Assembly: GCF_024808875.1 (NCBI RefSeq)
Contig: NZ_JANUCT010000002.1
Location: 124,001-188,000 of the forward strand
DNA length: 64,000 nt
Reading direction: 5' to 3'
Source: Methylohalomonas lacus
Lineage (GTDB): Bacteria; Pseudomonadota; Gammaproteobacteria; Methylohalomonadales; Methylohalomonadaceae
Part shown: positions 26,846-37,257 of the stretch, piece after piece
Position numbering within the stretch: the first letter of the stretch is position 1
Layout of the letters: each line of letters starts with the position of its first letter
The notes under the pieces: generated by a model
Databases searched by the model: none
What the model was told of the DNA's origin: nothing
The model's input: only the letters and a program-made list of their open reading frames with translations
Program-made: the position numbers and the translations under genes

Positions 26846-27921
26846 GCCGACCGGCCAGTGTTGTTATCAACCTTGCCGCCCTCGAGTCGAATTTCCAGCG
26901 TGTCCGCCAGCTGGCGCCGCGCCAGAAGATTATGGCGGTGGTCAAGGCCGACGCCTACGGTCACGGCATCGGCCGCATTGCCCGGCGACTGGCGCAGGCG
27001 GACGCGTTCGGCGTTGCCTGCCTGGAGGAAGCACGGCAGCTGCGTGACGCCGGCATTCGCCAGCCTATCGTCCTGCTGGAGGGGCCGTTCAGTGCCGACG
27101 AGCTGCCCGCCATCCAGCAACTCGACCTGGAAATCGTCATCCATCATCCACAGCAGTTTCCCATGCTGGCGGCGGCCGGCCGTGATCACGCGCTGCGCAC
27201 CTGGCTGAAGATCGACACCGGCATGCACCGTCTGGGTTTTCCGCCCGCGGAGGTGGCCGCGGCGCGCGAGCAACTGCTCGGCTATGCGGCGGTCAGCCGC
27301 GACATCCGCCTAATGACCCATCTGGCGTCGGCCAATGAGCCCGGTGACGCGCTGACCACGCGCCAGCTGCAGACGTTTGCCGATTGCACCGCCGGCATGG
27401 TTGCCGAGCGCAGTATCGCCAATTCGGCCGCAATTCTCGACTGGCCGGATAGCCATGGCGACTGGGTGCGGCCCGGCCTGTTGCTCTACGGCGTGTCACC
27501 GAATGTTCAACGACCGAGTCTCGATGAGGGCCTGCAGCCGGTGATGACCTTCGCCTCGCAGCTGATTTCAGTCAAGCGCCTGCACAAGGGCGACACGGTC
27601 GGTTACGGCGCCACCTGGACGTGCCCCGAGGACATGCCGGTCGGTATTATCGCCGCCGGCTACGGCGACGGTTATCCACGCCACGCCCGCTCCGGCACGC
27701 CGATCCTGGTCAACGGCCAGCGCGCGGCCATGATCGGCGTCGCCTCCATGGACATGCTGGCGGTGGATCTGCGCAATGCGCCGACGGCACAGGTCGGCGA
27801 CCCGGTCGTGCTCTGGGGCGACGGTCTGCCGGTCGAGGAGATCGCCGACTGCGCCGGTACCATTCCCTACGAACTGCTGTGTGGCGATCGCAAGCGCACG
27901 CGTTTCCACGAACAGGGCTAG
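26842..27921 (+). CDS. alr: Alanine racemase
   Basis: Alr is a PLP enzyme that makes D-alanine for peptidoglycan. The 359-residue protein has the PLP lysine in AVVKADAYGHG and the second catalytic base, tyrosine, in VGYGATWTC. KIDTGMHRLGF and the GYGDGYPRHARS segment are also present. Length is normal. The ATG overlaps the dnaB TGA (ATGA), and the dnaB-alr pairing is common in gammaproteobacteria. D-alanine supply thus sits downstream of the helicase in the same probable transcript. Confidence 0.97.
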   Translation: MSRPASVVINLAALESNFQRVRQLAPRQKIMAVVKADAYGHGIGRIARRLAQADAFGVACLEEARQLRDAGIRQPIVLLEGPFSADELPAIQQLDLEIVIHHPQQFPMLAAAGRDHALRTWLKIDTGMHRLGFPPAEVAAAREQLLGYAAVSRDIRLMTHLASANEPGDALTTRQLQTFADCTAGMVAERSIANSAAILDWPDSHGDWVRPGLLLYGVSPNVQRPSLDEGLQPVMTFASQLISVKRLHKGDTVGYGATWTCPEDMPVGIIAAGYGDGYPRHARSGTPILVNGQRAAMIGVASMDMLAVDLRNAPTAQVGDPVVLWGDGLPVEEIADCAGTIPYELLCGDRKRTRFHEQG

Positions 27922-27938
27922 CGCGGAGCAAACAAACG

Positions 27939-29324
27939 ATGGCAAAGCCGAAGGTGCAGTATCAGTGCAACGCCTGTGGGGCCCAGTTTCCCAAGTGGTC
28001 GGGACAGTGCCCGGACTGCAACGCCTGGAACACGCTGGAGGAAATCGCTGCCATTGCCATTGGCCAGCACGCCGGCAGCCGCGGCAGTCAGCCCATGCAC
28101 CTGGTTGGTGAAGCCGCCGCCGTACAGATGCTGGACAGCGTCGAGACGGAAGGCGAGGTGCGGCTGGCGACCGGTACCGGTGAATTCGACCGCGTGCTCG
28201 GCGGTGGCCTGGTACGCGGTTCGATCGTGCTGATCGGCGGCGACCCCGGCATCGGCAAGTCGACGCTGCTGCTGCAAACCGTAGCCAACCTGAGTGCGAC
28301 CGGCACGCCCTGCCTGTACGTGACCGCGGAAGAATCGGCACAGCAGGTGGCGTTGCGTGGCAAGCGCCTGGGACTGCGGCTCGCCGACCTGAAAATTTCC
28401 ACCCAGAATCGGCTGGAAGACGTACTCGCCACCAGCCAGGCGGAAAAGCCCGCCGTGCTGGTGATCGACTCGATCCAGACCGTCTACAGCGAGGCATTGC
28501 AATCGGCGCCCGGCGCCGTCGCCCAGGTGCGTGAATGCGCCGCACAGCTCGTCCGTTATGCCAAGCAAAGCGGCACTGCTGTTTTCCTGGTGGGTCATGT
28601 CACCAAGGAGGGCACGCTGGCCGGACCGCGCGTGCTTGAGCACATGGTCGACGGCGTACTCTACTTCGAGGGCGACAGCGGCAGTCGTTATCGCGTCATC
28701 CGCGCGATCAAGAACCGCTATGGTGCGGTCAACGAACTGGGCGTGTTCGGCATGACCGACAAGGGCCTGAAGGAAGTCGGTAATCCGTCGGCGATCTTTC
28801 TGTCGCGTCACGACCAGCCGGTGGCCGGCAGTGTGGTCATGGTTACGCGCGAGGGCAGCCGGCCGTTGTTGGTCGAGGTGCAGGCTCTGGTCGATGCCAG
28901 TCAGGGCGGTAATCCGCGGCGCGTGATTCTCGGCCTGGAACAGAACCGGCTGGCCATGCTGCTCGCGGTCATGCATCGCCATGGCGGTATTGCCACCTAT
29001 GACCAGGACGTGTTCGTGAATGTTGTCGGCGGCGTACGTGTTACCGAAACGGCCGCCGACCTGCCGATCGTGCTGGCGGCTCTATCGAGCCTGCGCGATC
29101 AGCCTTTGCCGCAGGAGCTGATTGCCTTCGGTGAAATTGGTTTGGCCGGGGAAATTCGGCCGGTGCTGAATGGTCCGGAACGTTTGCGCGAAGCCGGCAA
29201 GCACGGCTTCAAGCATGCCATCGTGCCACAGGCCAACAAGCCGAAGCAGGCGATCGAGGGCTTGCAGATCACCGGTGTCAGTCGCCTCAGTGAAGCGCTG
29301 GATGTCGTACAGTCACTGACCTGA
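27939..29324 (+). CDS. radA: DNA repair protein RadA
   Basis: RadA is a RecA-like, DnaB-type helicase that promotes branch migration during recombination. The 461-residue protein begins with a C4 zinc finger (YQCNACGAQFPKWSGQCPDC). It then has a RecA core with Walker A GGDPGIGKST, Walker B VLVIDSIQT and the RadA-specific motif KNRYGAVNELGVF. The C-terminal Lon-S16-like domain ends near SEALDVVQSLT. The frame is open far upstream across alr, but the zinc finger and an ATG 15 bases after the alr stop fix the start. Confidence 0.96.
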   Translation: MAKPKVQYQCNACGAQFPKWSGQCPDCNAWNTLEEIAAIAIGQHAGSRGSQPMHLVGEAAAVQMLDSVETEGEVRLATGTGEFDRVLGGGLVRGSIVLIGGDPGIGKSTLLLQTVANLSATGTPCLYVTAEESAQQVALRGKRLGLRLADLKISTQNRLEDVLATSQAEKPAVLVIDSIQTVYSEALQSAPGAVAQVRECAAQLVRYAKQSGTAVFLVGHVTKEGTLAGPRVLEHMVDGVLYFEGDSGSRYRVIRAIKNRYGAVNELGVFGMTDKGLKEVGNPSAIFLSRHDQPVAGSVVMVTREGSRPLLVEVQALVDASQGGNPRRVILGLEQNRLAMLLAVMHRHGGIATYDQDVFVNVVGGVRVTETAADLPIVLAALSSLRDQPLPQELIAFGEIGLAGEIRPVLNGPERLREAGKHGFKHAIVPQANKPKQAIEGLQITGVSRLSEALDVVQSLT

Positions 29325-29603
29325 AGTATACCGGGGCAAACCTGTTACATATGGGTGGTGTTCTGGTTTTGAACAGGTTTTGTCATTCCGAATAGCTACC
29401 ACACAATCAATTCCAATGCAGTCATGCTGCAGCGTTATTCGCGTGCCACTCCCTCATTAGTCTTTCTCTTCGATATTATGTCGTCTCGCTTGTCACGGGC
29501 GATCGCTTGCTGTTAGGTTGCGTTTTTTTGCAGTAAAAATGCTTCGTTGTTGGGGATGCTGTACAGGGCTACGGAGTTGATGCAATCAATTGGGAGTGCA
29601 GCC

Positions 29604-31133
29604 ATGATCATTTACAAAAAACCTGAAATGCATCGGCTGGGTGTATTTTTCGGGAACTTTTGTCTGTTGTTATTGTTCCCGATCGCTGCTGTAGCGAACG
29701 AAACCAACGCCGAGATACTTGAAGAGTTGCGTGCCCTCAAAGAACGCGTGGGTGAGCTGGAACAAAAACTCGAGCAGGCCGAGCAGAAGGTTGCCGAGCA
29801 TGAATCCGGACCGGCGACAGATGAAAACAACGAGCCGCAGCAGCTGCGCGTGATCCAGATCGAGGATGATGAAGGAGCGGGCGGGATCGATGATGAGTCT
29901 ATCGCGAGTGATAGTGATATGGATGTGGTTGATACCGACATGAAGGAACTGGCCTCGACACTGGAAACCCGCATTCTGCTTGGCAGCACTTACCGTTCCG
30001 AGGTCGAGGATCTGGTCACCACCAAGGCCCAACAGGTCTATGCCCAGCGTGAGGCGCAGAAGGCTGAAAACACCATACGCGTGCACGGTGCCCTGCGAAC
30101 CCAGTTCAGTTTCGAGGACTTCAATGCCGGCAATCGCGACCGCGGCGGTGACTTCGACTTTGATACTTTCCGTATCAACCTAGACGGGGCTATCGGTGAC
30201 GTGCTGCTGTCGGGTGAATATCGCTTTTACCAATACATGGATGTCATTCATCACGGCTGGGTCGGTTACAATTTTACCGACAAGCTGCAAGGGCAGGTGG
30301 GCATCCACCAGGTACCATTCGGCGTTCTGCCATTCAACTCACATAACTACTTCTTCAGTTCCAACTATTACCTGGGACTGGAGGACGACTACGACATGGG
30401 TGTGAAATTCATCTACGATGATAGTCCGTGGAATCTGCAGGCAGCCTTCTACAAGAATGACGAACAGGGTGGTGTCGACGGTTTTGTCGACAATCGTGCC
30501 GATCGCTATTCCTACGACGTTGTGGGTGGTGGCAATGCCATTGATGGTCAAGGTAATTTAATCGGTGCCCAGGAGCTTGGCGAAACGAATACCTTCAATG
30601 CCCGTGCTGCCTACCGGTTTGAACATGCCGAAGACCATGTCACTGAAATCGGAGTCTCCGGTCAGTATGGGGATCTGCATGACGGCACCAATTCGGTCGG
30701 CGACAATCATGCCTACGCGATTCATCTGGACGGTTTCTATGATCGCTGGAACGTGCAGCTGCAGGCGGCACGTCAGGAGTACGATCTCGATTCCGGCGCC
30801 GACGTCATGACCGTGGGTGCATACAGCTTCTTTGATACCATTCCGGCCGAGACGAGCGTCTATACCGCCAACGTCTCGTACAGCAAGCCGGTTAATTTCG
30901 GGCCGGTCTCGAATGTCACTTTCTATAATGACTATTCACTGGTCACTGACAAGCCAGCGAATCTGGATGATACCTGGATGAACGTGACTGGTTTCTCGTT
31001 GAGTGCGGGCGGTCTGTTCGCCTATTTCGATTTCGTCATGGCGCGCAATCAGCCTTTTATCGGCGGTAGTCTTGCCGGTGACGATGATGGAACCAATAGC
31101 CGCTTCAATATCAACCTGGGCTACTATTTCTAG
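29604..31133 (+). CDS. Outer-membrane porin, phosphate-selective porin O/P-like
   Basis: From the ATG at 29604, with GGGAG about 9 bases upstream, the protein is 509 residues. A signal peptide (about 9-31, ending AVA) is followed by a heptad coiled coil (about 34-67), an acidic stretch (DDEGAGGIDDES), and a long region of alternating aromatic strands ending in LGYYF with a C-terminal phenylalanine, the outer-membrane beta-barrel signature. The barrel start (RVHGALRTQFSFEDF) resembles OprP/OprO-type porins. The substrate cannot be assigned. The 279-bp spacer upstream shows no clear regulatory element. Its terminator overlaps the end of the convergent CorC gene. Confidence 0.7.
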   Translation: MIIYKKPEMHRLGVFFGNFCLLLLFPIAAVANETNAEILEELRALKERVGELEQKLEQAEQKVAEHESGPATDENNEPQQLRVIQIEDDEGAGGIDDESIASDSDMDVVDTDMKELASTLETRILLGSTYRSEVEDLVTTKAQQVYAQREAQKAENTIRVHGALRTQFSFEDFNAGNRDRGGDFDFDTFRINLDGAIGDVLLSGEYRFYQYMDVIHHGWVGYNFTDKLQGQVGIHQVPFGVLPFNSHNYFFSSNYYLGLEDDYDMGVKFIYDDSPWNLQAAFYKNDEQGGVDGFVDNRADRYSYDVVGGGNAIDGQGNLIGAQELGETNTFNARAAYRFEHAEDHVTEIGVSGQYGDLHDGTNSVGDNHAYAIHLDGFYDRWNVQLQAARQEYDLDSGADVMTVGAYSFFDTIPAETSVYTANVSYSKPVNFGPVSNVTFYNDYSLVTDKPANLDDTWMNVTGFSLSAGGLFAYFDFVMARNQPFIGGSLAGDDDGTNSRFNINLGYYF

Positions 31134-31170
31134 CCTGCCCGAAACGGGTCCGAACAGAGTCGGGCTGAGA

Positions 31171-31199
31171 GCGGCAACTCAGGTGTTGCCGCTTTTTTT
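31171..31199 (+). terminator. Intrinsic terminator of the porin gene, overlapping the 3' end of the convergent gene
   Basis: GCGGCAAC and GTTGCCGC (31171-31192) form an 8-bp stem with a 6-base loop and are followed by seven T residues. The right arm and T-run are at the same time the last codons (KKSGNT stop) of the CorC-type gene on the other strand. Confidence 0.85.
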
Positions 31200-32459
31200 C
31201 TGCGGATAATAGCGCAGCTTGGCTGTCTTGACGGCGCTTTCCGTGGTTGCCGTGATCTCGAATGCGTAGTCGCCGATTTTTAGGCTGGTGCCGGGCTCGG
31301 GAATGCTTTCCAGATACTCAAGAATCAGGCCGTTCAGGGTGCGCGGACCCTTGGTAGGCAGATGCCAGCGTAGCTGGCGGTTGATATCGCGGATACTGGC
31401 GGTACCGTCGATCAGGTAACTGCCGTCATCCTGCGGGTGGATATCGCGGTTGAAACTCTGCATGTCGGTGGTGAACTCGCCGACGATCTCCTCGAGCATG
31501 TCTTCCAGTGTTACCAGTCCGAGAACGACACCGTACTCATCAACGACCAGACCGATGCGCTGACGGCTACGCTGGAAGTTGACCATCTGCGTATGCAGCG
31601 GCGTGTCCTCGGGTACGAAGTAGGGTTCACTGACGCTTGCCTCAAGGGTTTCACGGGTGACTTCTTCGTGTTCTATCAGACTGCGCAACAGGCGGCGTAC
31701 ATGCAGTATGCCGACAGTATTGTCGAGATCGCCGCGGAATACCGGAATACGGGTATGACGGCAATGATTGAGCATGTCGTATATCTCGTCGATATCGTCT
31801 TCGAGATCAATACCGGTAACCTCGGCACGCGGCACCATGATGTCGTTCACCGTAAAGTTTTCGAGATCGAGGATGCTGAGCAGCATTTTCTGGTGGCGCT
31901 TCGGAATCAGGTTGCCGGCCTCGCGTACCACAGTGCGCAGTTCCTCACGTGACAACGGTGAGTCGCTCTGCTCTTCCATGTTGAAACCGAGTATGCGCAA
32001 CAGGCCATTGGCAATGGCATTGAGTACCCAGACGGCCGGATAGAACAGGCGCAGTAACGGTTTGAGAATGAATGAACTGGGAAAGGCGAACCGCTCCGGG
32101 TACAGGGCAGCGACGGTCTTCGGCGCGACCTCGCCGAAGATGAGGATGATCACGGTCAGGCCCAGCGAGGCAATGGCAATGCCGGCCTCACCGAACAGGC
32201 GCAGGCCGATGACCGTCGCCAGCGAGGCGGCGAAGATATTGACCAGGTTGTTGCCCAGCAGAATGATGCCGATGAGCCGGTCCGGTCGTTCCAGCAACTG
32301 CTGGGCACGCATCGCACCACGGTGGCGGCTTTCGGCGAGGTGCCGCAGCCGGTAGCGGTTCAGCGCCATCATGCTGGTTTCCGATCCGGAAAAGTAGCCG
32401 GACAGCAGAACCAGCACTCCCAGGGCGATGAAAAGGTAACTGAGCGGGATCGCTTCCAC
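31179..32459 (-). CDS. HlyC/CorC (CNNM/DUF21) family transport protein
   Basis: The 426-residue protein has an N-terminal CNNM/DUF21 membrane domain (about 1-185, three to four helices), a pair of CBS domains (about 200-325, with MVPRAEVTGID and LVVDEYGVVLGLVTLEDMLEEIVGE) and a C-terminal CorC_HlyC domain (about 345-420). This is the layout of YfjD/CorB and relatives, implicated in Mg2+/Co2+ transport or in membrane stress resistance. The stop codon lies inside the terminator of the convergent porin gene. It is upstream of no clear partner; the ypjD-like gene follows the divergence at 32.5 kb on the same strand. Confidence 0.88.
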   Translation of the reverse strand: MEAIPLSYLFIALGVLVLLSGYFSGSETSMMALNRYRLRHLAESRHRGAMRAQQLLERPDRLIGIILLGNNLVNIFAASLATVIGLRLFGEAGIAIASLGLTVIILIFGEVAPKTVAALYPERFAFPSSFILKPLLRLFYPAVWVLNAIANGLLRILGFNMEEQSDSPLSREELRTVVREAGNLIPKRHQKMLLSILDLENFTVNDIMVPRAEVTGIDLEDDIDEIYDMLNHCRHTRIPVFRGDLDNTVGILHVRRLLRSLIEHEEVTRETLEASVSEPYFVPEDTPLHTQMVNFQRSRQRIGLVVDEYGVVLGLVTLEDMLEEIVGEFTTDMQSFNRDIHPQDDGSYLIDGTASIRDINRQLRWHLPTKGPRTLNGLILEYLESIPEPGTSLKIGDYAFEITATTESAVKTAKLRYYPQKKSGNT

Positions 32460-32591
32460 GCTTGATTGACTCCGAAAATTTAGGCGACAGGTTTAAGCTT
32501 GTGCGGGTTTGGCAGCGCCTTGCTCGGGCGTCTCTGCGAGGCGTCCGGGATGGCGCGTGCCGTCAAGGTTCACATTGCACGATTCACGTAT

Positions 32592-33404
32592 CTAGACCCG
32601 GTTGAGGACCAGTTCCAGCGCCAGCTTGCTGCCGAAATAGGCCAGCATCAGGCAGGCAAAACCGGCCAGCGTCCAGCGGATCGCGATCTGGCCGCGCCAG
32701 CCACGCGCCCAGCGACCCCACAGTAATATGGCGAAGGTCAGCCAGGCCAGCAGCGACAGCACGGTTTTGTGCACCAGGTGCTGGGCGAACGGGTCGTGGA
32801 GAAACATGAAACCGGTAGCCAGTGCCAGGCTGAGCAGGAAGAAGCCGATGGTGATGATCTGGAACAGCAGATTTTCCATGACGGCCAATGGCGGCAGGGC
32901 GCGCATGATGCGGCCTGGATGCTTGTGTCGCAGCTGGCGCTCCTGCAGGGCCAGTACCAGCGCTTGCAGGGCGGCGACGCCGAGCAGGCTGTAGGCGCAG
33001 ATCGACAGCAGGATGTGCGCCTCCAGGCCGGTCGGCGTCGTGGCCGGCAATATCCGGCTGCTGGGTACGAGTACCTGCAGCAGCAGGGCGATCGTCGCCA
33101 GCGGGTAGAGCACCACGGTCAGGTTCTGCAACGGGTTGTTCAGCGAGCCGACCAGAACGAACAGAACGATCATCCAGGTAACCAGCGACAGCGCGTTGAA
33201 AAAGCCGAGATCGAGCCCGGCGCCGGTGTGGATGAACTGGTACAGCACCAGCGCGTGAAAAAGCAGGGCGAAGCCGCCGGCCACCAGGTAGCCGGTGGCG
33301 TGCCGGTCGTTCCGGCTGTTCGGGCTGAACAGGGTCACGGCCAGTCGGCCGGCGGCGGCCAGATAGAGCAGGCTGGCGATGCCGGTGCCGATGACAGGGC
33401 TCAT
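32592..33404 (-). CDS. YpjD/CcsA-type cytochrome c assembly membrane protein
   Basis: The 270-residue protein has about eight transmembrane helices and conserved histidines, including those in GLEAHILLS and HLVHKTVLS. The WGRWARGWRG segment before the last helix resembles the WG motif of the CcmC/CcsA superfamily. In gammaproteobacteria a ypjD gene is usually divergent from ffh, exactly as here (175-bp spacer). Its true role is unclear, and a function in haem handling is only inferred from the family. The overlapping frame from 33414 on the same strand is a shadow. Confidence 0.88.
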   Translation of the reverse strand: MSPVIGTGIASLLYLAAAGRLAVTLFSPNSRNDRHATGYLVAGGFALLFHALVLYQFIHTGAGLDLGFFNALSLVTWMIVLFVLVGSLNNPLQNLTVVLYPLATIALLLQVLVPSSRILPATTPTGLEAHILLSICAYSLLGVAALQALVLALQERQLRHKHPGRIMRALPPLAVMENLLFQIITIGFFLLSLALATGFMFLHDPFAQHLVHKTVLSLLAWLTFAILLWGRWARGWRGQIAIRWTLAGFACLMLAYFGSKLALELVLNRV

Positions 33405-33579
33405 GATGGGTCACTACAGGCGTTCATTGACAGCATCATTGCATAATCGTCGTGTCGGTTGAAGCCGCGACATGCGTAGCCACGGTCGGCTCGGTTATAA
33501 TGGTCCGCCAGAACCGCCCCGTGACCGCGACGCGGCCGGATAAGCCAACCGAATTCCAACTGAACCGGGTGTCACCTAC

Positions 33580-34950
33580 ATGTTCGACAATCTTTCCGAG
33601 CGCCTTGGCCGCACGCTGAAAAACCTGCGTGGCCAGGGGCGGCTGAGTGAAGACAACATCAGCGAGGCCATGCGCGAGGTGCGCATGGCGCTGCTCGAGG
33701 CCGACGTCGCCCTGCCGGTGGTCAAGGATTTCATCGAGCACGTGCGCGAGCGCGCTATCGGCCAGGAGGTTGCCACCAGCCTGACGCCCGGCCAGGTCGT
33801 CATCAAGATCGTCCACGAGGAACTGGTGCGGCTGATGGGCGAGTCAGCTACGCCGCTGTCACTGAATGTGGCACCGCCGGCGGTGATCCTGCTCGCCGGT
33901 CTGCAGGGTGCCGGCAAGACCACCACCGCGGTCAAGCTGGCGCGGCACATCCGCGATGATCTCAAGCGCAGCGTCAAGGTGGTGTCCTGCGACGTCTACC
34001 GACCCGCCGCCATTGACCAGTTGCACGCCTACGCCGATCAGGCCGGTATCGAGTACCTGCCCAGTGATTCATCGCAGAAGCCGCTGGATATCGCCCGCGA
34101 TGCCGTGGCGACGGTGCGCCGCCAGGGCGTCGAGACGCTGATCGTCGACACTGCCGGACGTCTGCATGTCGACGAAGACATGATGGCCGAGGTCCAGGCG
34201 CTCAATAGTGACCTGAGCCCGGCGGAGACGCTGTTCGTCATCGACAGCATGATGGGCCAGGACGCGGTCAAGTCGGCCGAGGCCTTCAACAATGCCCTGC
34301 CGCTGTCCGGGGTGATATTGACCAAGGTCGACGGCGATGCGCGCGGCGGTGCGGCGCTGTCGGTACGGCATGTCACCGGCAAGCCGATCAAGTTCCTCGG
34401 CAGCGGCGAGAAATTCGACGCCCTGGAGGCGTTCCATCCGGAACGCGTCGCCTCGCGCATTCTCGGCATGGGCGACGTCCTGAGTCTCATCGAGGAGGTC
34501 GAGCGCAAGACCGATCAGGACAAGGCCAAGAAAATGGCCGCAAAGATCAAGAAGGGCGGTTTCGACCTGGACGACTTTCGCGATCAGATCAATGAAATGA
34601 ACCGCATGGGGGGCATGAGCAGCCTGCTCGATAAGTTGCCCGGCACCGGCCAGTTGCCGGCCGGGGCCCTGAATCAGGTCAATGATGGTATGTTCAACCG
34701 GCTCGGCACGATCATCGACTCAATGACGCAAAAGGAGCGCCGTAAGCCGGATATCATCAACGGTTCGCGCAAGAAGCGCATCGCCGCGGGCTCCGGAACC
34801 TCGGTTCAGGAAGTCAACAAGCTGCTGAAACAGTTCGGACAGATGCAAAAGACCATGAAACGCATGAAACGCAAGGGTGGCCTGCAGAAGATGCTGCAGG
34901 GCATGGGCGGCGGCGGCGGTGGCGGTCTGCCGCCGGGTTTTAAGCCCTGA
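33580..34950 (+). CDS. ffh: Signal recognition particle protein Ffh
   Basis: Ffh binds 4.5S RNA and hydrophobic signal sequences and docks with FtsY to deliver inner-membrane proteins. The 456-residue protein has the N domain (about 1-90), the G domain with GLQGAGKTTTAVKLA, DTAGRLHVD and TKVDGDARGGAALS, and the methionine-rich M domain (about 325-440) with SGTSVQEVNKLLKQF and a polyglycine run near the end. Size is normal. It appears monocistronic. Confidence 0.98.
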   Translation: MFDNLSERLGRTLKNLRGQGRLSEDNISEAMREVRMALLEADVALPVVKDFIEHVRERAIGQEVATSLTPGQVVIKIVHEELVRLMGESATPLSLNVAPPAVILLAGLQGAGKTTTAVKLARHIRDDLKRSVKVVSCDVYRPAAIDQLHAYADQAGIEYLPSDSSQKPLDIARDAVATVRRQGVETLIVDTAGRLHVDEDMMAEVQALNSDLSPAETLFVIDSMMGQDAVKSAEAFNNALPLSGVILTKVDGDARGGAALSVRHVTGKPIKFLGSGEKFDALEAFHPERVASRILGMGDVLSLIEEVERKTDQDKAKKMAAKIKKGGFDLDDFRDQINEMNRMGGMSSLLDKLPGTGQLPAGALNQVNDGMFNRLGTIIDSMTQKERRKPDIINGSRKKRIAAGSGTSVQEVNKLLKQFGQMQKTMKRMKRKGGLQKMLQGMGGGGGGGLPPGFKP

Positions 34951-35034
34951 CATGCAAGCGGCCGGGGCAGCGGCGCAATCATCGCGCAGCCGGTTACGTA
35001 CCGTTAACAATCTCTCACACTGACAGTCAATTCG

Positions 35035-37242
35035 ATGAACCGCGACAGCGACAAGAACGCCCTCGACTACCATCGCTATCCACGCCCCGGCAAGATCGAA
35101 GTCACGCCCACCAAGCCACTGGCCAACCAGCGCGATCTGGCGCTGGCCTACAGTCCCGGCGTCGCCGCGGCCTGCGAGGCGATCGTTGCCGATCCGGCCA
35201 GTGTTGCCGATATGACCGCGCGTTCGAATCTGGTCGCCGTCGTCACCAATGGCACCGCGGTACTCGGTCTCGGTGACATCGGCCCGCTGGCGGCCAAGCC
35301 GGTGATGGAAGGCAAGGCGGTGCTGTTCAAGAAATTTGCCGGCATTGACGTGTTCGATATCGAGATCAACGAGCGCGATCCGGAAAAGCTGGTCGATATT
35401 ATTGCCAGCCTCGAACCCAGCTTCGGCGGCATCAATCTCGAGGACATCAAGTCGCCGGAATGCTTCATGGTCGAGGGCCGGTTGCGCAATCGCATGAACA
35501 TTCCGGTGTTTCATGACGATCAGCACGGTACGGCGATTATTGTCGGGGCGGCGGTACTCAATGGCCTGCGCGTCGTCGGCAAGGACATCAAGGATGTCAA
35601 ACTGGTCAGCACCGGTGCCGGCGCCTCCGGTATCGCCTGTCTGAAAGTGCTCGAAGGGCTGGGACTGCCGAAGGAAAACATGCGGGTGTTCGACCGTGAC
35701 GGGCTGCTGCATCCGGGCCGGCGCGGCGGCCTGGAACCGCACAAGAAAATGTTTGCGACCAAAACCGGCAGCATCGAGACACTCAGCGAAGCCATGCAGG
35801 ATGCCGATATCTTTCTCGGCCTGTCCGGTCCCGGCGTACTGAAACAGGAGATGGTGCGGTCGATGGCGCGCGACCCGCTGATCCTGGCATTGTCGAACCC
35901 GCTGCCCGAAATCCTGCCGGAGGAAGCGCAGGCGGTGCGACCGGATGCGATCCTGGCGACCGGCCGCTCGGACTATCCGAACCAGGTCAATAATGTCCTC
36001 TGTTTCCCGTTCATTTTCCGTGGCGCCCTGGATGTCGGCGCGACCATCATCAACGATGAAATGAAGCTCGCCTGTGTCTATGCGCTGGCCGAACTGGCCA
36101 TGGAGGAGGCCCCCGATACCGTGGTGGCTGCCTACGGCGGCATCGATTTCAAGTTCGGTCGCGATTACCTGATCCCGAAACCGTTCGACCCGCGCCTGAT
36201 ACTCAAGCTGGCGCCGGCGGTGGCCATGGCCGCCAGCGACAGCGGTGTGGCGCTGCGACCGCTGACAGACGTCGAAGCCTATCGCCAGCAACTGCAGCGC
36301 TATGTCTTCGAGTCGGTGCTGATCATGCGGCCGGTGTTCGAACGTGCCAAGTCACAGCCGAAGCGCATCGTCTATGCTGAGGGTGAACAGCCGCTGATCC
36401 TGCGTGCCGTGCAAAGCGTGGTCGACGAACAGCTGGCGCGGCCGGTGCTGATCGGGGACGCGGCTACCATCAGCGAACGCATCAACCAGCTCGGCCTGCG
36501 GCTGCGCCCGGATACGGATATCGATATTGTCGCGGTGGATGATCCCACCGATCACAACAGCCAGATGGCGGCGCGCATGGTTCACGCGGGTCAGGCCGAC
36601 GGCATAATCTGCGGCTACGAGGATTACTTCCACACACATCTGCAACATATCGTCGACCAGCTGGGGCTCGCATCCGGCGTCGCCCAGGCGGCCGCCATGA
36701 ACATCGTTATTCTCAAGCAGGGCGTTTATTTCATCTGCGACACGGCAGTCACACCGGAACCCGACGCCGAGCAGTTGGCCGACATGACACTGCTGGCCGC
36801 GAATGTGGTCAGGCGTTTTGGCATGACGCCACGCGCCGCGCTGCTGGCCCATGGCAATGCCGGCGCTGAGGATACGCCGGTAGCGGCGCGGCTGCGACAG
36901 GCGGTGGACTTGATCCGGGCCCGGGACGCCGGGCTGGAAGTCGATGGCCCGAGCCGCGCCGATGCCGCATTGAACGATCAGATCCGGCAGACGGTAAAGC
37001 CGGACTCGCCGCTACACGGACAGGCGAACCTGCTGATCATGCCGAACATCGATGCCGCCAAGATCGGTTACGACCTCATCAAGGAACTGGGCGAAGCGGT
37101 CACCATCGGTCCGGTGCTGCTCGGTCTGGCACATCCCGTGCACCTGCTTACCGGTTCGGCCACCGTGCGCCGCGTCGTCAACGCCACCGCGCTGGCCGTT
37201 GTCGACGCCCAGGTGGCGGCGGTGCAGTCGCACGACAACTGA
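35035..37242 (+). CDS. maeB: NADP-dependent malic enzyme with phosphotransacetylase-like domain
   Basis: MaeB decarboxylates malate to pyruvate and yields NADPH. The 735-residue protein has an N-terminal malic enzyme part (about 1-400) with [12 protein letters not shown] and HDDQHGTA, and an NADP-binding fold with [17 protein letters not shown]-terminal PTA-like domain (about 425-735) is fused to it, as in E. coli MaeB. That domain is thought to serve allosteric control by acetyl-CoA rather than catalysis. The upstream spacer of 84 bp shows no obvious ribosome-binding site beyond a weak purine run. Confidence 0.94.
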   Translation: MNRDSDKNALDYHRYPRPGKIEVTPTKPLANQRDLALAYSPGVAAACEAIVADPASVADMTARSNLVAVVTNGTAVLGLGDIGPLAAKPVMEGKAVLFKKFAGIDVFDIEINERDPEKLVDIIASLEPSFGGINLEDIKSPECFMVEGRLRNRMNIPVFHDDQHGTAIIVGAAVLNGLRVVGKDIKDVKLVSTGAGASGIACLKVLEGLGLPKENMRVFDRDGLLHPGRRGGLEPHKKMFATKTGSIETLSEAMQDADIFLGLSGPGVLKQEMVRSMARDPLILALSNPLPEILPEEAQAVRPDAILATGRSDYPNQVNNVLCFPFIFRGALDVGATIINDEMKLACVYALAELAMEEAPDTVVAAYGGIDFKFGRDYLIPKPFDPRLILKLAPAVAMAASDSGVALRPLTDVEAYRQQLQRYVFESVLIMRPVFERAKSQPKRIVYAEGEQPLILRAVQSVVDEQLARPVLIGDAATISERINQLGLRLRPDTDIDIVAVDDPTDHNSQMAARMVHAGQADGIICGYEDYFHTHLQHIVDQLGLASGVAQAAAMNIVILKQGVYFICDTAVTPEPDAEQLADMTLLAANVVRRFGMTPRAALLAHGNAGAEDTPVAARLRQAVDLIRARDAGLEVDGPSRADAALNDQIRQTVKPDSPLHGQANLLIMPNIDAAKIGYDLIKELGEAVTIGPVLLGLAHPVHLLTGSATVRRVVNATALAVVDAQVAAVQSHDN

Positions 37243-37257
37243 TCGCCGGCCGAGCTC

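Noticed and set aside
34720-36291. 523-codon minus-strand frame across ffh and maeB
   Set aside because: Both plus-strand genes are certain. The antisense frame has no motif or ribosome-binding site and crosses an intergenic spacer, as a shadow would.
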